From: Rugamonas sp045984285
Lineage (GTDB): Bacteria > Pseudomonadota > Gammaproteobacteria > Burkholderiales > Burkholderiaceae_D
Direction of reading: 5' to 3'
DNA length: 64,000 bases
NCBI RefSeq assembly: GCF_045984285.3
Contig: NZ_JBJQIK030000003.1
Coordinates: 124,001-188,000, forward strand
Translations under genes and position numbers: made by a program
Notes under the pieces: generated by a model
What the model was told of the DNA's origin: nothing
Databases searched by the model: none
The model's input: the letters and a program-made list of their open reading frames with translations, nothing else
Part shown: positions 26,373 to 34,399 of the stretch, one piece after another
How the letters are laid out: each line of letters starts with the position of its first letter
How positions within the stretch are numbered: the first letter of the stretch is position 1

Positions 26373-27536
26373 ATGAATTTCAAAATGAAATCGCTCGTTG
26401 CAGTTGCAGTACTCGGGTTTTCAGCAAGCGGCAGCATGGCGGCAGAACCAATCAAGATCGGCGTGGCCGGTCCGTTCACCGGCGGTTCCGCGCCCATGGG
26501 CGTTTCGATGCGTGACGGCGTGAAGCTGGCCGCTGCGGAAATCAATGCAAAAGGTGGTGTGCTGGGACGCCAGATCCAGCTGGTGGAGCGCGACGACGAA
26601 GCGAAGAACGAGCGCGGCGTGCAGATTGCGCAGGAGCTGATCAACAAGGAAAAGGTCGTCGCCACCGTCGGCTACATCAATACCGGCGTGGCGCTGGCCT
26701 CGCAGCGCTTCTACCAGGAAGCCAAGATCCCCGTGATGAACAATGTGGCCACCGGGACCATCATCACCAAGCAGTTTGCGGACCAGCCTGAAAACTACGT
26801 GTTCCGGAATTCCGCAAACGATTCCATTCAGTCCGCGATGATCGTTGAAGAAGCGGTGACGCGCCGCGGCTTCAAGAAGGTGGCCATTCTCGCCGACTCC
26901 ACCAACTACGGCCAGCTGGGCCGCGAAGACCTGGAGAAGGCGCTGGCGGCCAAGGGTATCAAGGCCGTGGCGGTGGAGAAGTACAACATCAAGGATGTGG
27001 ACATGACCGCGCAGCTGCTGAAGGCGAAAGCCGCGGGCGCCGAAACGGTCCTGACCTACGGCATCGGCCCCGAGCTGGCGCAGATTGCCAACGGCATGGA
27101 AAAGCTGAACTGGAAAGTGCCGATGATCGGCAGCTGGACCCTCTCCATGGGTAACTTCATCGACAACGCAGGCAAGAACGGCAACGGCACCCGCATGCCG
27201 CAGACCTTCATCCAGGACCCGAATACCCCGAAGCGCAAGGCCTTCATCGATGCCTATGTGGCGGCCTACAAGCCGGCCAACGGCCGCATGCCGTCGCCGG
27301 TGTCCGCGGCGCAGGGCTACGACTCGGTCTACCTGCTGGCGGCCGCCATGAAGCAGGCCGGCAGCACTGACGGCCCGAAAGTGCGCGCCGCACTGGAGAA
27401 CCTGAACGAGAAGCTGGAAGGGGTCGTCACCACCTACGACAAGCCGTACAGCAAAACCGACCACGAAGCGATCAACGCCAATAACGTGCAGTTCGGCGAG
27501 GTCAAAGACGGCCGCGTCGTCGCCGCCGGCAAGTAA
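26373..27536 (+). CDS. livK: Branched-chain amino acid ABC transporter substrate-binding protein
   Basis: A 387-residue periplasmic binding protein (type I fold, Peripla_BP_6) with a signal peptide ending near SGSMAAEP. The mature part begins IKIGVAGPFTGGSAPMGVSMRDGVKLAAAEINAKGG, the standard LivJ/LivK opening. It delivers a ligand, probably a branched-chain amino acid or a related small molecule such as an amide or aromatic acid, to the permease encoded downstream. A GGAGATGAG site precedes the ATG. A strong hairpin separates it from livH and likely keeps its transcript level above that of the membrane components. Confidence 0.92.
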   Translation: MNFKMKSLVAVAVLGFSASGSMAAEPIKIGVAGPFTGGSAPMGVSMRDGVKLAAAEINAKGGVLGRQIQLVERDDEAKNERGVQIAQELINKEKVVATVGYINTGVALASQRFYQEAKIPVMNNVATGTIITKQFADQPENYVFRNSANDSIQSAMIVEEAVTRRGFKKVAILADSTNYGQLGREDLEKALAAKGIKAVAVEKYNIKDVDMTAQLLKAKAAGAETVLTYGIGPELAQIANGMEKLNWKVPMIGSWTLSMGNFIDNAGKNGNGTRMPQTFIQDPNTPKRKAFIDAYVAAYKPANGRMPSPVSAAQGYDSVYLLAAAMKQAGSTDGPKVRAALENLNEKLEGVVTTYDKPYSKTDHEAINANNVQFGEVKDGRVVAAGK

Positions 27537-27546
27537 TAGCTCGCGT

Positions 27547-27584
27547 CCGCCCTCCGCCGGCATGCTGCCGGGGAGGGCGGTTTC
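27547..27584 (+). promoter_or_regulatory. Strong intergenic hairpin between livK and livH
   Basis: Outer stem 27547-27555 with 27572-27580 (9 bp), a one-base bulge, inner stem 27557-27562 with 27566-27571 (6 bp) and a 3-base loop, followed by TTTC. The short U run suggests partial termination or protection of the livK mRNA 3' end rather than full termination. Confidence 0.75.
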
Positions 27585-27605
27585 CGTCCGTCTTCGAGGG
27601 TAGCT

Positions 27606-28496
27606 ATGGACATTCTGCTGCAACTGGTTTTCAGCGGCATTGCGCTTGGCATGATCTACGCAGTGATCGCTTTCGGGTATCAACTGACCTTCGCCACTTC
27701 CGGCACACTGAATTTTGGACAGGGCGAAGCTCTGATGCTTGGCGCCCTGGTTGGCCTCAGCCTGGTGGGCAGCATCCACGGCGGGCCGTATATGAACTAC
27801 CTGCTGATGATTCCCCTGGTACTGGTGTTCGGCGCGCTGCAGGGGGTGTTCGTGGAATGGATAGGCGTGCGGCCGGCCATCAAGATCAAGTCGGAGTTCG
27901 GCTGGATCATGTCCACCATCGCGCTGGCGATCATCTTCCGCAATGTGGCGGAGAATATCTGGGGCAAGGATGACCTGACCTTCCCGTCTCCGCTGGATGC
28001 CGCGCCGTTCACCGTGTTCGGCGCCAACGTGCAGCCGATGCAGATTGCCGTGGTGCTGGGCGCACTGGCCATGATGCTCGCCGTGGAAATCTTCAACCGC
28101 AAATCCATCTACGGCAAGGCCGTCGTGGCCACGGCCAACGACCGCGACGCGGCGGGACTGATGGGCATTAACACGGGCGCGGTCATCACCTTTTCCTATG
28201 CGCTGTCTTCCGCGACAGCCGCCTTTGCCGGCGTGCTGGTGGCGCCGCTGACGCTGACCGGCGCCACCATGGGGGCCTCGCTGGGCCTGAAAGCCTTCGC
28301 GGTGGCGATCATCGGCGGCCTGACCTCCGGCGTGGGCGCCATTGTCGGCGGCCTGATACTCGGCATTGCCGAAACGCTGACCGGCTTCTATGTGTCCACC
28401 GGCTACAAGGAAGTGCCGGGACTGCTCCTGCTGCTGCTCGTGCTGGCCATCAAGCCCTCCGGCCTGTTCGGCAAAGCCGCCATCAAGAAGGTGTGA
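27606..28496 (+). CDS. livH: Branched-chain amino acid ABC transporter permease LivH
   Basis: A 296-residue inner-membrane permease with about eight hydrophobic helices. It starts MDILLQLVFSGIALGMIYAVIAFGYQLTF with GTLNFGQGEALMLGA, the conserved LivH opening that contacts substrate and partner subunits, and carries the cytoplasmic loop around VVATANDRDAAGLMGI that docks on the ATPase. It pairs with the permease half of the next gene, which begins four bases after its stop, so the two are co-translated. Confidence 0.94.
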   Translation: MDILLQLVFSGIALGMIYAVIAFGYQLTFATSGTLNFGQGEALMLGALVGLSLVGSIHGGPYMNYLLMIPLVLVFGALQGVFVEWIGVRPAIKIKSEFGWIMSTIALAIIFRNVAENIWGKDDLTFPSPLDAAPFTVFGANVQPMQIAVVLGALAMMLAVEIFNRKSIYGKAVVATANDRDAAGLMGINTGAVITFSYALSSATAAFAGVLVAPLTLTGATMGASLGLKAFAVAIIGGLTSGVGAIVGGLILGIAETLTGFYVSTGYKEVPGLLLLLLVLAIKPSGLFGKAAIKKV

Positions 28497-28500
28497 ACCC

Positions 28501-30447
28501 ATGACCCGCAAAACGCTCGTCATCTCCATTCTTGGCCTGGCCGTGCTGGCGCTGTATCCGCTGGTGTTCACCAATCCCTATTACATCCACCTGTTCGAAA
28601 CCATCCTGATCTACGCCATCCTGCTGTTCGGGCTCGATATCGTGGTCGGCTACACGGGGCAGGTGTCGCTGGGGCATGCTGGCCTATTCGGCATAGGCTC
28701 TTATGTCACGGGCTGCCTGGTGTTCAAGCTGGGCGCGCCGTTCTGGATTGCGATACCGGCCAGCATTGCCGGCGCCGCGCTGTTCGGGGCGATCCTTGCG
28801 CTGCCTGCGCTGCGGGTGACAGGTCCATACCTGGCCATGGTCACGCTGGCCTTCGGCACCATCATCCAGATCCTGATCAACGAGATGACCTTCCTCACCG
28901 AAGGGCCGCTCGGCATCAAGATCAGCAAGCCGGTCATCGCGGGGCAGAAGCTGGGCGAAATCGGCTACTACTACATGGTGGCGGCGCTGATGGTGCTGTC
29001 GCTGCTGGTCGTGCACCGCATCCTCAAGTCGAACCTGGGGCGCGCCTTCGAAGCGCTGCGCGACAGCCCGATCGCCTCGGACTGCATGGGCGTTTCCGTC
29101 TACCGCTACAAGGTGTATGCCTTCGTCATCAGCGCCGGCCTGGCCGGGCTGGCCGGCAGCCTGTATTCGTATTCGGAAGAGTACATTTCGCCCAATACCT
29201 ATAACTTCGAGCTGACGGTGATGTTCCTGCTGGCCGTGATCATGGGCGGCCGCAAGACCCGTTCCGGGGCCCTGATCGGCGCCCTGATCGTGGTGATGCT
29301 GCCAAGCCTGCTGGCCGACCTGGAACTGTTCCGCAAGATCGCCACCGTGGCCGCCGTGCTGGCCGTGGTGGGCGCCGGCATCGCGCTGGCGCGCAAGCGC
29401 AAGACGGTGCGCGGCGTGGTCGTGCCGCTGGCGGCCACCATCGGCATGGCCGCCTTCTCCTACAAGCTGGAGAACATCGTCGACTGGCGGCTGACCATCT
29501 TCGGCCTGATGACGCTGTTCGTCGTCTACTACCTGCAGGACGGGATCGTGGGCTGGGTCATGGGCTTGCTGGGGCGCGGCGCCGTCCACGATAAAACGCT
29601 GGCGGTGGAGGCGAAGGCCGATCCCTTTGCGGGCGCCAGGGCGGTCCAGCGCAGCGGCAGCCTGCTCAAGGTGGACTCCATCCTCATGCAGTTCGGCGGC
29701 CTGAAGGCCCTGAACAATGTGAACCTGGACGTGGCGGACGGCTCCGTGCATGGCCTGATCGGTCCCAATGGGTCCGGCAAGAGCACGATGATGAACGTCC
29801 TCACCGGCATCTACAAGCCCACCGGGGGCAAGGTGGAATTCGACGGCGTGGCCATTTCCGGCCGCACGCCGTCCGAGATTGCGCTGGGCGGGGTGGCGCG
29901 CACTTTCCAGAACGTGCAGCTGTTCGGCGAGATGACGGCCACCGAGAACGTGCTGGTCGGCCTGCACCATACCTTCCGCTCCAATGTGCTGGATGTGATG
30001 CTGCAGACGCCGCGCTACCGCCGCGAAGAGCGCGCGGCGCGGGAGCAGGCGGCCAGCATCCTTGAATTCGTGGGCCTGTCCGCCATGGCCAATGAGGAGG
30101 CGCGCAACCTCCCTTACGGCAAGCAGCGCCTGCTGGAAATCGGGCGCGCGCTGGGCCTCAAGCCGCGCCTGCTGCTGCTGGACGAACCGGCGGCCGGCCT
30201 CACAGCGCCGGATATCAAGGAGCTGATGGCCATTATCCGCAAGATCCGCGAGCATGGCATCACCATCATCCTGATCGAGCACCATATGGATGTGGTGATG
30301 GCCCTGTCGGATGTGGTGACGGTGCTGGACTTCGGGCAGAAGATCGCCGAAGGGGCTCCGGCCGCGGTGCAGAGCGATCCGCGCGTGATCGAAGCCTACC
30401 TGGGCGGCAGCGCCGATGCCGCGCCTCCAGCCGCCGCCGCGCATTGA
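28501..30447 (+). CDS. LivM-LivG fusion: branched-chain amino acid permease with fused ATPase
   Basis: A 648-residue fusion. Residues 1 to about 370 are a LivM permease (VGYTGQVSLGHAGLFGIGSY near residue 50, EALRDSPIASDCMGV docking loop). After a linker, residues about 390-640 are a LivG ATPase with Walker A GPNGSGKS (421-428), signature-like PYGKQRLLEIGRAL, Walker B LLLLDEPAAG and switch histidine in LIEHHMD. Fusing fixes one permease to one ATPase per half-transporter. The ATG at 28501 is preferred over a longer frame running back into livH. There is no separate livG in the operon, which supports the fusion being real. Confidence 0.94.
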   Translation: MTRKTLVISILGLAVLALYPLVFTNPYYIHLFETILIYAILLFGLDIVVGYTGQVSLGHAGLFGIGSYVTGCLVFKLGAPFWIAIPASIAGAALFGAILALPALRVTGPYLAMVTLAFGTIIQILINEMTFLTEGPLGIKISKPVIAGQKLGEIGYYYMVAALMVLSLLVVHRILKSNLGRAFEALRDSPIASDCMGVSVYRYKVYAFVISAGLAGLAGSLYSYSEEYISPNTYNFELTVMFLLAVIMGGRKTRSGALIGALIVVMLPSLLADLELFRKIATVAAVLAVVGAGIALARKRKTVRGVVVPLAATIGMAAFSYKLENIVDWRLTIFGLMTLFVVYYLQDGIVGWVMGLLGRGAVHDKTLAVEAKADPFAGARAVQRSGSLLKVDSILMQFGGLKALNNVNLDVADGSVHGLIGPNGSGKSTMMNVLTGIYKPTGGKVEFDGVAISGRTPSEIALGGVARTFQNVQLFGEMTATENVLVGLHHTFRSNVLDVMLQTPRYRREERAAREQAASILEFVGLSAMANEEARNLPYGKQRLLEIGRALGLKPRLLLLDEPAAGLTAPDIKELMAIIRKIREHGITIILIEHHMDVVMALSDVVTVLDFGQKIAEGAPAAVQSDPRVIEAYLGGSADAAPPAAAAH

Positions 30448-30460
30448 GAAGGGGATACCG

Positions 30461-31183
30461 ATGTTATCTGTTTCGAACCTGCACGCAGCTTACGGCAAGG
30501 TGGAAGTCCTGCACGGCATTTCGCTCGAGGTCCCGAAAGGCAAACTGGTGACCCTGATCGGCTCCAACGGCGCCGGCAAGACCACGACCATGCGTGCGAT
30601 TACTGGCATGATCAAGCCAAAATCCGGCAGCGTAAAGCTGGACGGCAAGGAGATGAGCGGCATGGACTCGCACCGGATTGCGCGGGCCGGGCTGGCGCAT
30701 TCTCCCGAGGGCCGCCGCGTGTTCGCCAGCATGAGCGTCACCGACAACCTGCTGCTGGGGGCCTTCCCGCGCTTCACGCACGCCCGGCCCAAGGGCGACG
30801 TGAAGCAGGACCTGGAAAAGGCGATGGAGCTGTTCCCGCGCCTGAAGGAGCGCCGCACCCAGCTGGCCGGCACGCTGTCCGGCGGCGAGCAGCAGATGCT
30901 GGCGATGGCGCGTGCGGTGATGCTGAACCCGGAGGTGATCCTGCTGGATGAGCCGTCCATGGGGCTGGCGCCTATCCTGGTCGAGGAAGTGTTCCGCATC
31001 ATCACCCGCCTCAAGTCCGAGGGCGTGACCATGCTGCTGGTGGAGCAGTTCGCCGCCGCGGCCCTGAACGTGGCCGACTACGGCTATGTGCTGGAAAACG
31101 GCAGCATTTCGGTGCACGGCCCGGCGGCCAGCCTCAAAACCGACCCGAAAGTGGTCGCCGCCTACCTCGGCGGCAGCCACTGA
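30461..31183 (+). CDS. livF: Branched-chain amino acid ABC transporter ATP-binding protein LivF
   Basis: A 240-residue cytoplasmic ATPase: Walker A GSNGAGKT, LivF-type AHSPEGRRVF, signature LSGGEQQMLAMARA, Walker B VILLDEPSMGLAP, switch region LLVEQFAAAAL. It forms the ATPase pair with the fused LivG domain. The start at 30461 has an ideal GAAGGGG ribosome site six bases upstream and lies 13 bases after the previous stop; the longer frame upstream overlaps the fusion gene and is rejected. Last gene of the liv operon. Confidence 0.95.
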   Translation: MLSVSNLHAAYGKVEVLHGISLEVPKGKLVTLIGSNGAGKTTTMRAITGMIKPKSGSVKLDGKEMSGMDSHRIARAGLAHSPEGRRVFASMSVTDNLLLGAFPRFTHARPKGDVKQDLEKAMELFPRLKERRTQLAGTLSGGEQQMLAMARAVMLNPEVILLDEPSMGLAPILVEEVFRIITRLKSEGVTMLLVEQFAAAALNVADYGYVLENGSISVHGPAASLKTDPKVVAAYLGGSH

Positions 31184-31268
31184 ACCGGCACAAGCGGCCC
31201 AGCGCTTGCCGCCGGCGCATGGGCCGCTGTACTATCTCGCGACACATGAACGGACGGCCGCGATTAGT

Positions 31269-31892
31269 ATGATCATCTCCCACAAGCACTGCTTTATCTT
31301 CGTCAAGACCATGAAGACAGCGGGAACCAGCATTGAGGTCTTCCTCTCATCACATTGCGGCGAGGATGACGTAGTGACGCCCATTTCCCCTCACGTCGAT
31401 CCGCATCGGCCACGCAATCACGAAGGCTTTTATAATCATATGCCGGCACGCGATATCCGCGCGCGTGCCGGGGGACAGGTGTGGGAGGATTACTTCACTT
31501 TCTGCGTCGAGCGGAATCCCTGGGATAAGGTACTGTCCCATTACTTCATGACGAAAAACTCTCCAGCCCACAACTTGGGCTTAGGGCCTGATATCACACT
31601 GGACCGCTACCTCGAACGCGGTCCGATGTGCCTCAATCACCCGCACTACCTCGCGGAAGATGGACAAACGATCCTTGTGGACCGCGTGCTGCGCTACGAG
31701 AGCCTGGATGTGGAGCTGGGGGAAGTCCTCCCCATGCTCGGTATCCCGTTCTCCGGTGATCTTGGCGTACGCGCGAAATCCGGCTACCGGACGGACCGCC
31801 GCCACTATCGCGAGGTCCTGACTCCGTCGCAAGCGGCCGCAATCGAAACCATGTATCGCAGGGAAATCGATCTGTTCGGCTATCGTTTCTGA
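31269..31892 (+). CDS. Sulfotransferase family 2-type protein
   Basis: A 207-residue protein with PAPS-dependent sulfotransferase features. KTMKTAGTSIEVFL near residues 14-27 is the phosphosulfate-binding loop and FCVERNPWDKVLSHYF is the 3'-phosphate-binding segment, in the order and spacing of bacterial carbohydrate-type sulfotransferases. The acceptor is unknown, perhaps a surface glycan or small molecule. Start ATG 31269 is where homology-like sequence begins; the open frame before it overlaps livF and is low-complexity. No recognisable ribosome site is present. G+C is a little lower than in the liv operon and there is no pathway context, so it may be a transferred gene. Confidence 0.8.
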   Translation: MIISHKHCFIFVKTMKTAGTSIEVFLSSHCGEDDVVTPISPHVDPHRPRNHEGFYNHMPARDIRARAGGQVWEDYFTFCVERNPWDKVLSHYFMTKNSPAHNLGLGPDITLDRYLERGPMCLNHPHYLAEDGQTILVDRVLRYESLDVELGEVLPMLGIPFSGDLGVRAKSGYRTDRRHYREVLTPSQAAAIETMYRREIDLFGYRF

Positions 31893-31962
31893 CGGCTCTT
31901 CAAATCATGGCGGCCGCCGCCATCGCGTCGGGCGGTGGCGGACCAGGTCGCCGCATGTTCGA

Positions 31963-32799
31963 TCACTCGGGAATGTGAATCCGCGCCTTGATGTGCTTGA
32001 GGTTCGCCACGATGGTGAAGGTCATGATGACCAGCAGCGACCATGAGCTCCATTTGCTGACGTGGACGGCCGACCAGGCGCCCAGCTGGTTCGGGTAAGC
32101 CCATACGCCCCAGAAGGTGCTGATGTTCTCCGCCAGCCAGATGAAGAAGCCGGTCAGCACGAAGCCCAGCAGCAGGGGCATCTGGCGGTCGCGGTCCAGC
32201 GGGCGGAAGATGACGGTGGTGCGGGCATACAGGCCAAGTGCGCAGGCGGCCAGGTACCAGCGGTAGTCGCCGATATAGTGGTGGGTGAAGAAGTTGGCGT
32301 AGATCAGGACGGCGATCAGCGCCGCCATCCAGTGCGGCGGATGGTGGCGGATGCGCAGGTCCAGCAGGCGCCAGGCCTGGATGATGTAGCTGCCCACTGC
32401 CGCATACATGAAGCCGGAGAACAGCGGCACGCCGAATACCTTGGTGTAGGCCGGATCGGGATAGCTCCAGGACTGGATGCTGCCGGAGACCTTGAACACC
32501 TCAAGCGCAAAGCCGACCGCGTGGAACAGGCACACGGCCTTCAGCTCGTCCCAGGTTTCCAGTTTGGCCGCCACCATCCAGACCTGGATGGCCAGCGCGA
32601 TGATAAGCAGCAGGTCGTAGCGCGGAACGCCGAGCAGGCCGGCGCGGGGCACGCTGAATACGGCAAGGAAGAACAGTCCGACGAACAGGCAGGCGCGCGC
32701 TTCCTTGATGCCGAACCAGAGCAATTCCACCAGCGGCCGCGCAAGGCCCAGCTGGCGTGGCGCGGAATCGATAAGGTAGTTGTCGAGCCGGGCCAGCAT
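31963..32799 (-). CDS. DUF817 family integral membrane protein
   Basis: A 278-residue protein with about eight predicted membrane helices and conserved polar islands such as WSYPDPAYTKVFGVPLFSGF and WLAENISTFWGVWAYPNQ, characteristic of the uncharacterised DUF817 family. No function is established. Located in a minus-strand run with DUF2288 and the toxin-antitoxin pair, 6 bases after the DUF2288 stop. Confidence 0.85.
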   Translation of the reverse strand: MLARLDNYLIDSAPRQLGLARPLVELLWFGIKEARACLFVGLFFLAVFSVPRAGLLGVPRYDLLLIIALAIQVWMVAAKLETWDELKAVCLFHAVGFALEVFKVSGSIQSWSYPDPAYTKVFGVPLFSGFMYAAVGSYIIQAWRLLDLRIRHHPPHWMAALIAVLIYANFFTHHYIGDYRWYLAACALGLYARTTVIFRPLDRDRQMPLLLGFVLTGFFIWLAENISTFWGVWAYPNQLGAWSAVHVSKWSSWSLLVIMTFTIVANLKHIKARIHIPE

Positions 32800-32805
32800 G
32801 TGCGC

Positions 32806-33132
32806 TTAGTGAACCTGGCGTTTTTCTTCTTGCACCAGGATGAAGGGGCTGACGACGCTGGCCCACAGCGTGGCGTTCGCCGCCAGCCAGGTTTCGGCCT
32901 GGCCGTCCGATACCTTGGCGATTTTGCCTTCGGCCATCCATTGCGCGACATTGGCCTTGTCGTCATGCGCGATGCGGACGGCGACATCGATCAGGTCCAG
33001 TTCCCCGGACACCCACACCACGTTGCCGGAGGCGAAATGGCGGATCAGCTCCGTCCATGGCAGGCGGGCGGTTTCACGGTTGACCTTCTGTTGCAGTTCG
33101 ATGTCTTTTTCTGGCTTGGTTTGCATTGTCAT
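32806..33132 (-). CDS. DUF2288 domain-containing protein
   Basis: A 108-residue soluble protein matching the DUF2288 pattern: NRETARLPWTELIRHFASGNVVWV followed by ELDLIDVAVRIAHDDKANVAQWMAEGKI and a C-terminal FILVQEEK. Function is unknown. It sits 11 bases after the RES toxin stop and directly ahead of DUF817. An alternative start two codons in (MQTK) is possible. Confidence 0.85.
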   Translation of the reverse strand: MTMQTKPEKDIELQQKVNRETARLPWTELIRHFASGNVVWVSGELDLIDVAVRIAHDDKANVAQWMAEGKIAKVSDGQAETWLAANATLWASVVSPFILVQEEKRQVH

Positions 33133-33143
33133 TCCTGGATTAC

Positions 33144-33833
33144 TCAGATCGGCTCAACGCGCGGCGTTGGCGTACCTTCCCATGTTAGCCGATAGGCCGC
33201 GCCTTTGCGAACATTGCCCACGAGGGCGGGACGGAAGCAGGCGAGGTTGGTGCCGCCGGCGCGCCGCACGCTGGGGTAGATGATGCCGGTGGAGCCTTCG
33301 CCCAGCAGCCTGGCCGCCAGCTTCTGGGATTCGATATAGCTGTCCGGCGCCAGGCAGGGCGCAAAGCCGGGCAGGCCGCGGATATCGTGGAACACTGCGG
33401 TGAAGTCGGCCAGCACGGCCTGGTAGTTGACGCTGTCCTCGAAATAGCCGATTTCTGCGTACTCCACCGCCTTGTGGAAGGTGATCTCCGCCAGCGCGGT
33501 TTCGGCCTCGAAAGCGCAATACCAGGCGCCGCGCTCGCCGTCGTTGAAGCGGCTGCCTTCCGGGCGCGCATAGGTAAAGGCAGCGTTGACCATGCGGTAA
33601 TTCGGCACGCGGAAAATCAGTTCATCGATGCCAATGCCCGGTGCGCCGCCATGTTCGGCCAGCAACCGGGAGTTGGTGGCGTTATCGAGTTCGAACAGGT
33701 CGCGCAATTCGGCGTCGCTGTCGGCCAGCGGCGAGAGGACGGAATCTTCCACATCCACGAAGCGTGAGGGGATCAGGCGCCAGGTGTCGAATTGCCGCAG
33801 CAGGCGCTGCGGCGGCAGGGCGGAGACGGGCAA
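33144..33833 (-). CDS. RES-domain toxin (NAD+ phosphorylase-type)
   Basis: A 229-residue RES protein. The fold's conserved trio is visible as R95 (GSRFND), E116 (ETALAE) and S188 (IIYPSVR), with WYCAFEAETALAE as the family signature. Characterised RES toxins deplete NAD+ by phosphorolysis or glycohydrolysis and are neutralised by Xre-type antitoxins with a DUF2384 domain, encoded immediately upstream here. The start is a TTG that abuts the antitoxin TAA, so translation is likely coupled and weak, keeping toxin low. No in-frame ATG lies near the expected N-terminus (TWRLIPSRF). Confidence 0.9.
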   Translation of the reverse strand: MPVSALPPQRLLRQFDTWRLIPSRFVDVEDSVLSPLADSDAELRDLFELDNATNSRLLAEHGGAPGIGIDELIFRVPNYRMVNAAFTYARPEGSRFNDGERGAWYCAFEAETALAEITFHKAVEYAEIGYFEDSVNYQAVLADFTAVFHDIRGLPGFAPCLAPDSYIESQKLAARLLGEGSTGIIYPSVRRAGGTNLACFRPALVGNVRKGAAYRLTWEGTPTPRVEPI

Positions 33834-34271
33834 TTACAGGCCTCCGCGGCGGGCATCGACCAGCTTGCGCACGGTTTGCATGGCGATCAGGCCGCCCGCA
33901 ACCATATAGGCCAGCGGCGTGCGGCCGCCGAAAATGGCGTTGCGGTTGGCCAGGCTCACCCATTCATCGGCCAGTTTGTCGCCGTAAATGATGTGCAGGG
34001 ACTTGTAAATGCCCAGCAGGTAGGAGATGCGCGTGATGCGGTCGATCTCCAGCACCCGGTCGGGATTCTTTTTCCATTCATAGAAGGCGCTGCTCGACAG
34101 GCCGCCCAGCAGCTCGCGGGCGTCGTCGTCGCGCAGTTTCCAGGCGGCGGCCAGCTTGAAGAAGCCTTTCAGCGCCGAGCGGGACAGGCGCTCGCGTTCT
34201 TCACGGGCGCTGAGGTCAACCGGAACCTGGGCTTCAAAGGAACTCTTGGGGTAGGCATAGGCGGCGTGCAT
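33834..34271 (-). CDS. Xre/MbcA/ParS family antitoxin
   Basis: A 145-residue protein with an N-terminal helical DNA-binding-like region (SALKGFFKLAAAWKLRDDDARELLGGLSSSAFYEWKK) and a C-terminal DUF2384 toxin-binding domain whose W...N..FGG.TPL..M..GG pattern is seen in DEWVSLANRNAIFGGRTPLAYM. It should bind and inhibit the RES toxin by occupying its active site and probably repress its own promoter. A strong GGAGGA ribosome site and a near-consensus promoter sit just upstream, in contrast to the TTG-started toxin. Confidence 0.9.
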   Translation of the reverse strand: MHAAYAYPKSSFEAQVPVDLSAREERERLSRSALKGFFKLAAAWKLRDDDARELLGGLSSSAFYEWKKNPDRVLEIDRITRISYLLGIYKSLHIIYGDKLADEWVSLANRNAIFGGRTPLAYMVAGGLIAMQTVRKLVDARRGGL

Positions 34272-34292
34272 ATTTCCTCCGTTTCTGGATTA

Positions 34293-34321
34293 GTTATACT
34301 CCATTTTCGGAATTGTTTCAA
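34293..34321 (-). promoter_or_regulatory. Promoter of the antitoxin-toxin operon
   Basis: On the minus strand TTGAAA and TATAAC are separated by exactly 17 bases, 22 bases before the antitoxin ATG. This is among the closest matches to sigma-70 consensus in the window. Confidence 0.7.
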
Positions 34322-34399
34322 GTTCCCTGTATTGTGCTGGCTCAAAGTCTTAACGCCCAGCAATGTCACCATTGCATGATTGCATGGGAGGGATTTGCT

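Noticed and set aside
28390..30447. LivM-LivG with a 37-residue N-terminal extension
   Set aside because: The extension overlaps livH in another frame, reads as Cys/Ser/Pro nonsense, and ATG 28501 gives the standard LivM start.
31086..31268. Longer sulfotransferase starting inside livF
   Set aside because: The upstream 61 residues overlap livF in a shifted frame and are low complexity; the P-loop family begins near ATG 31269.
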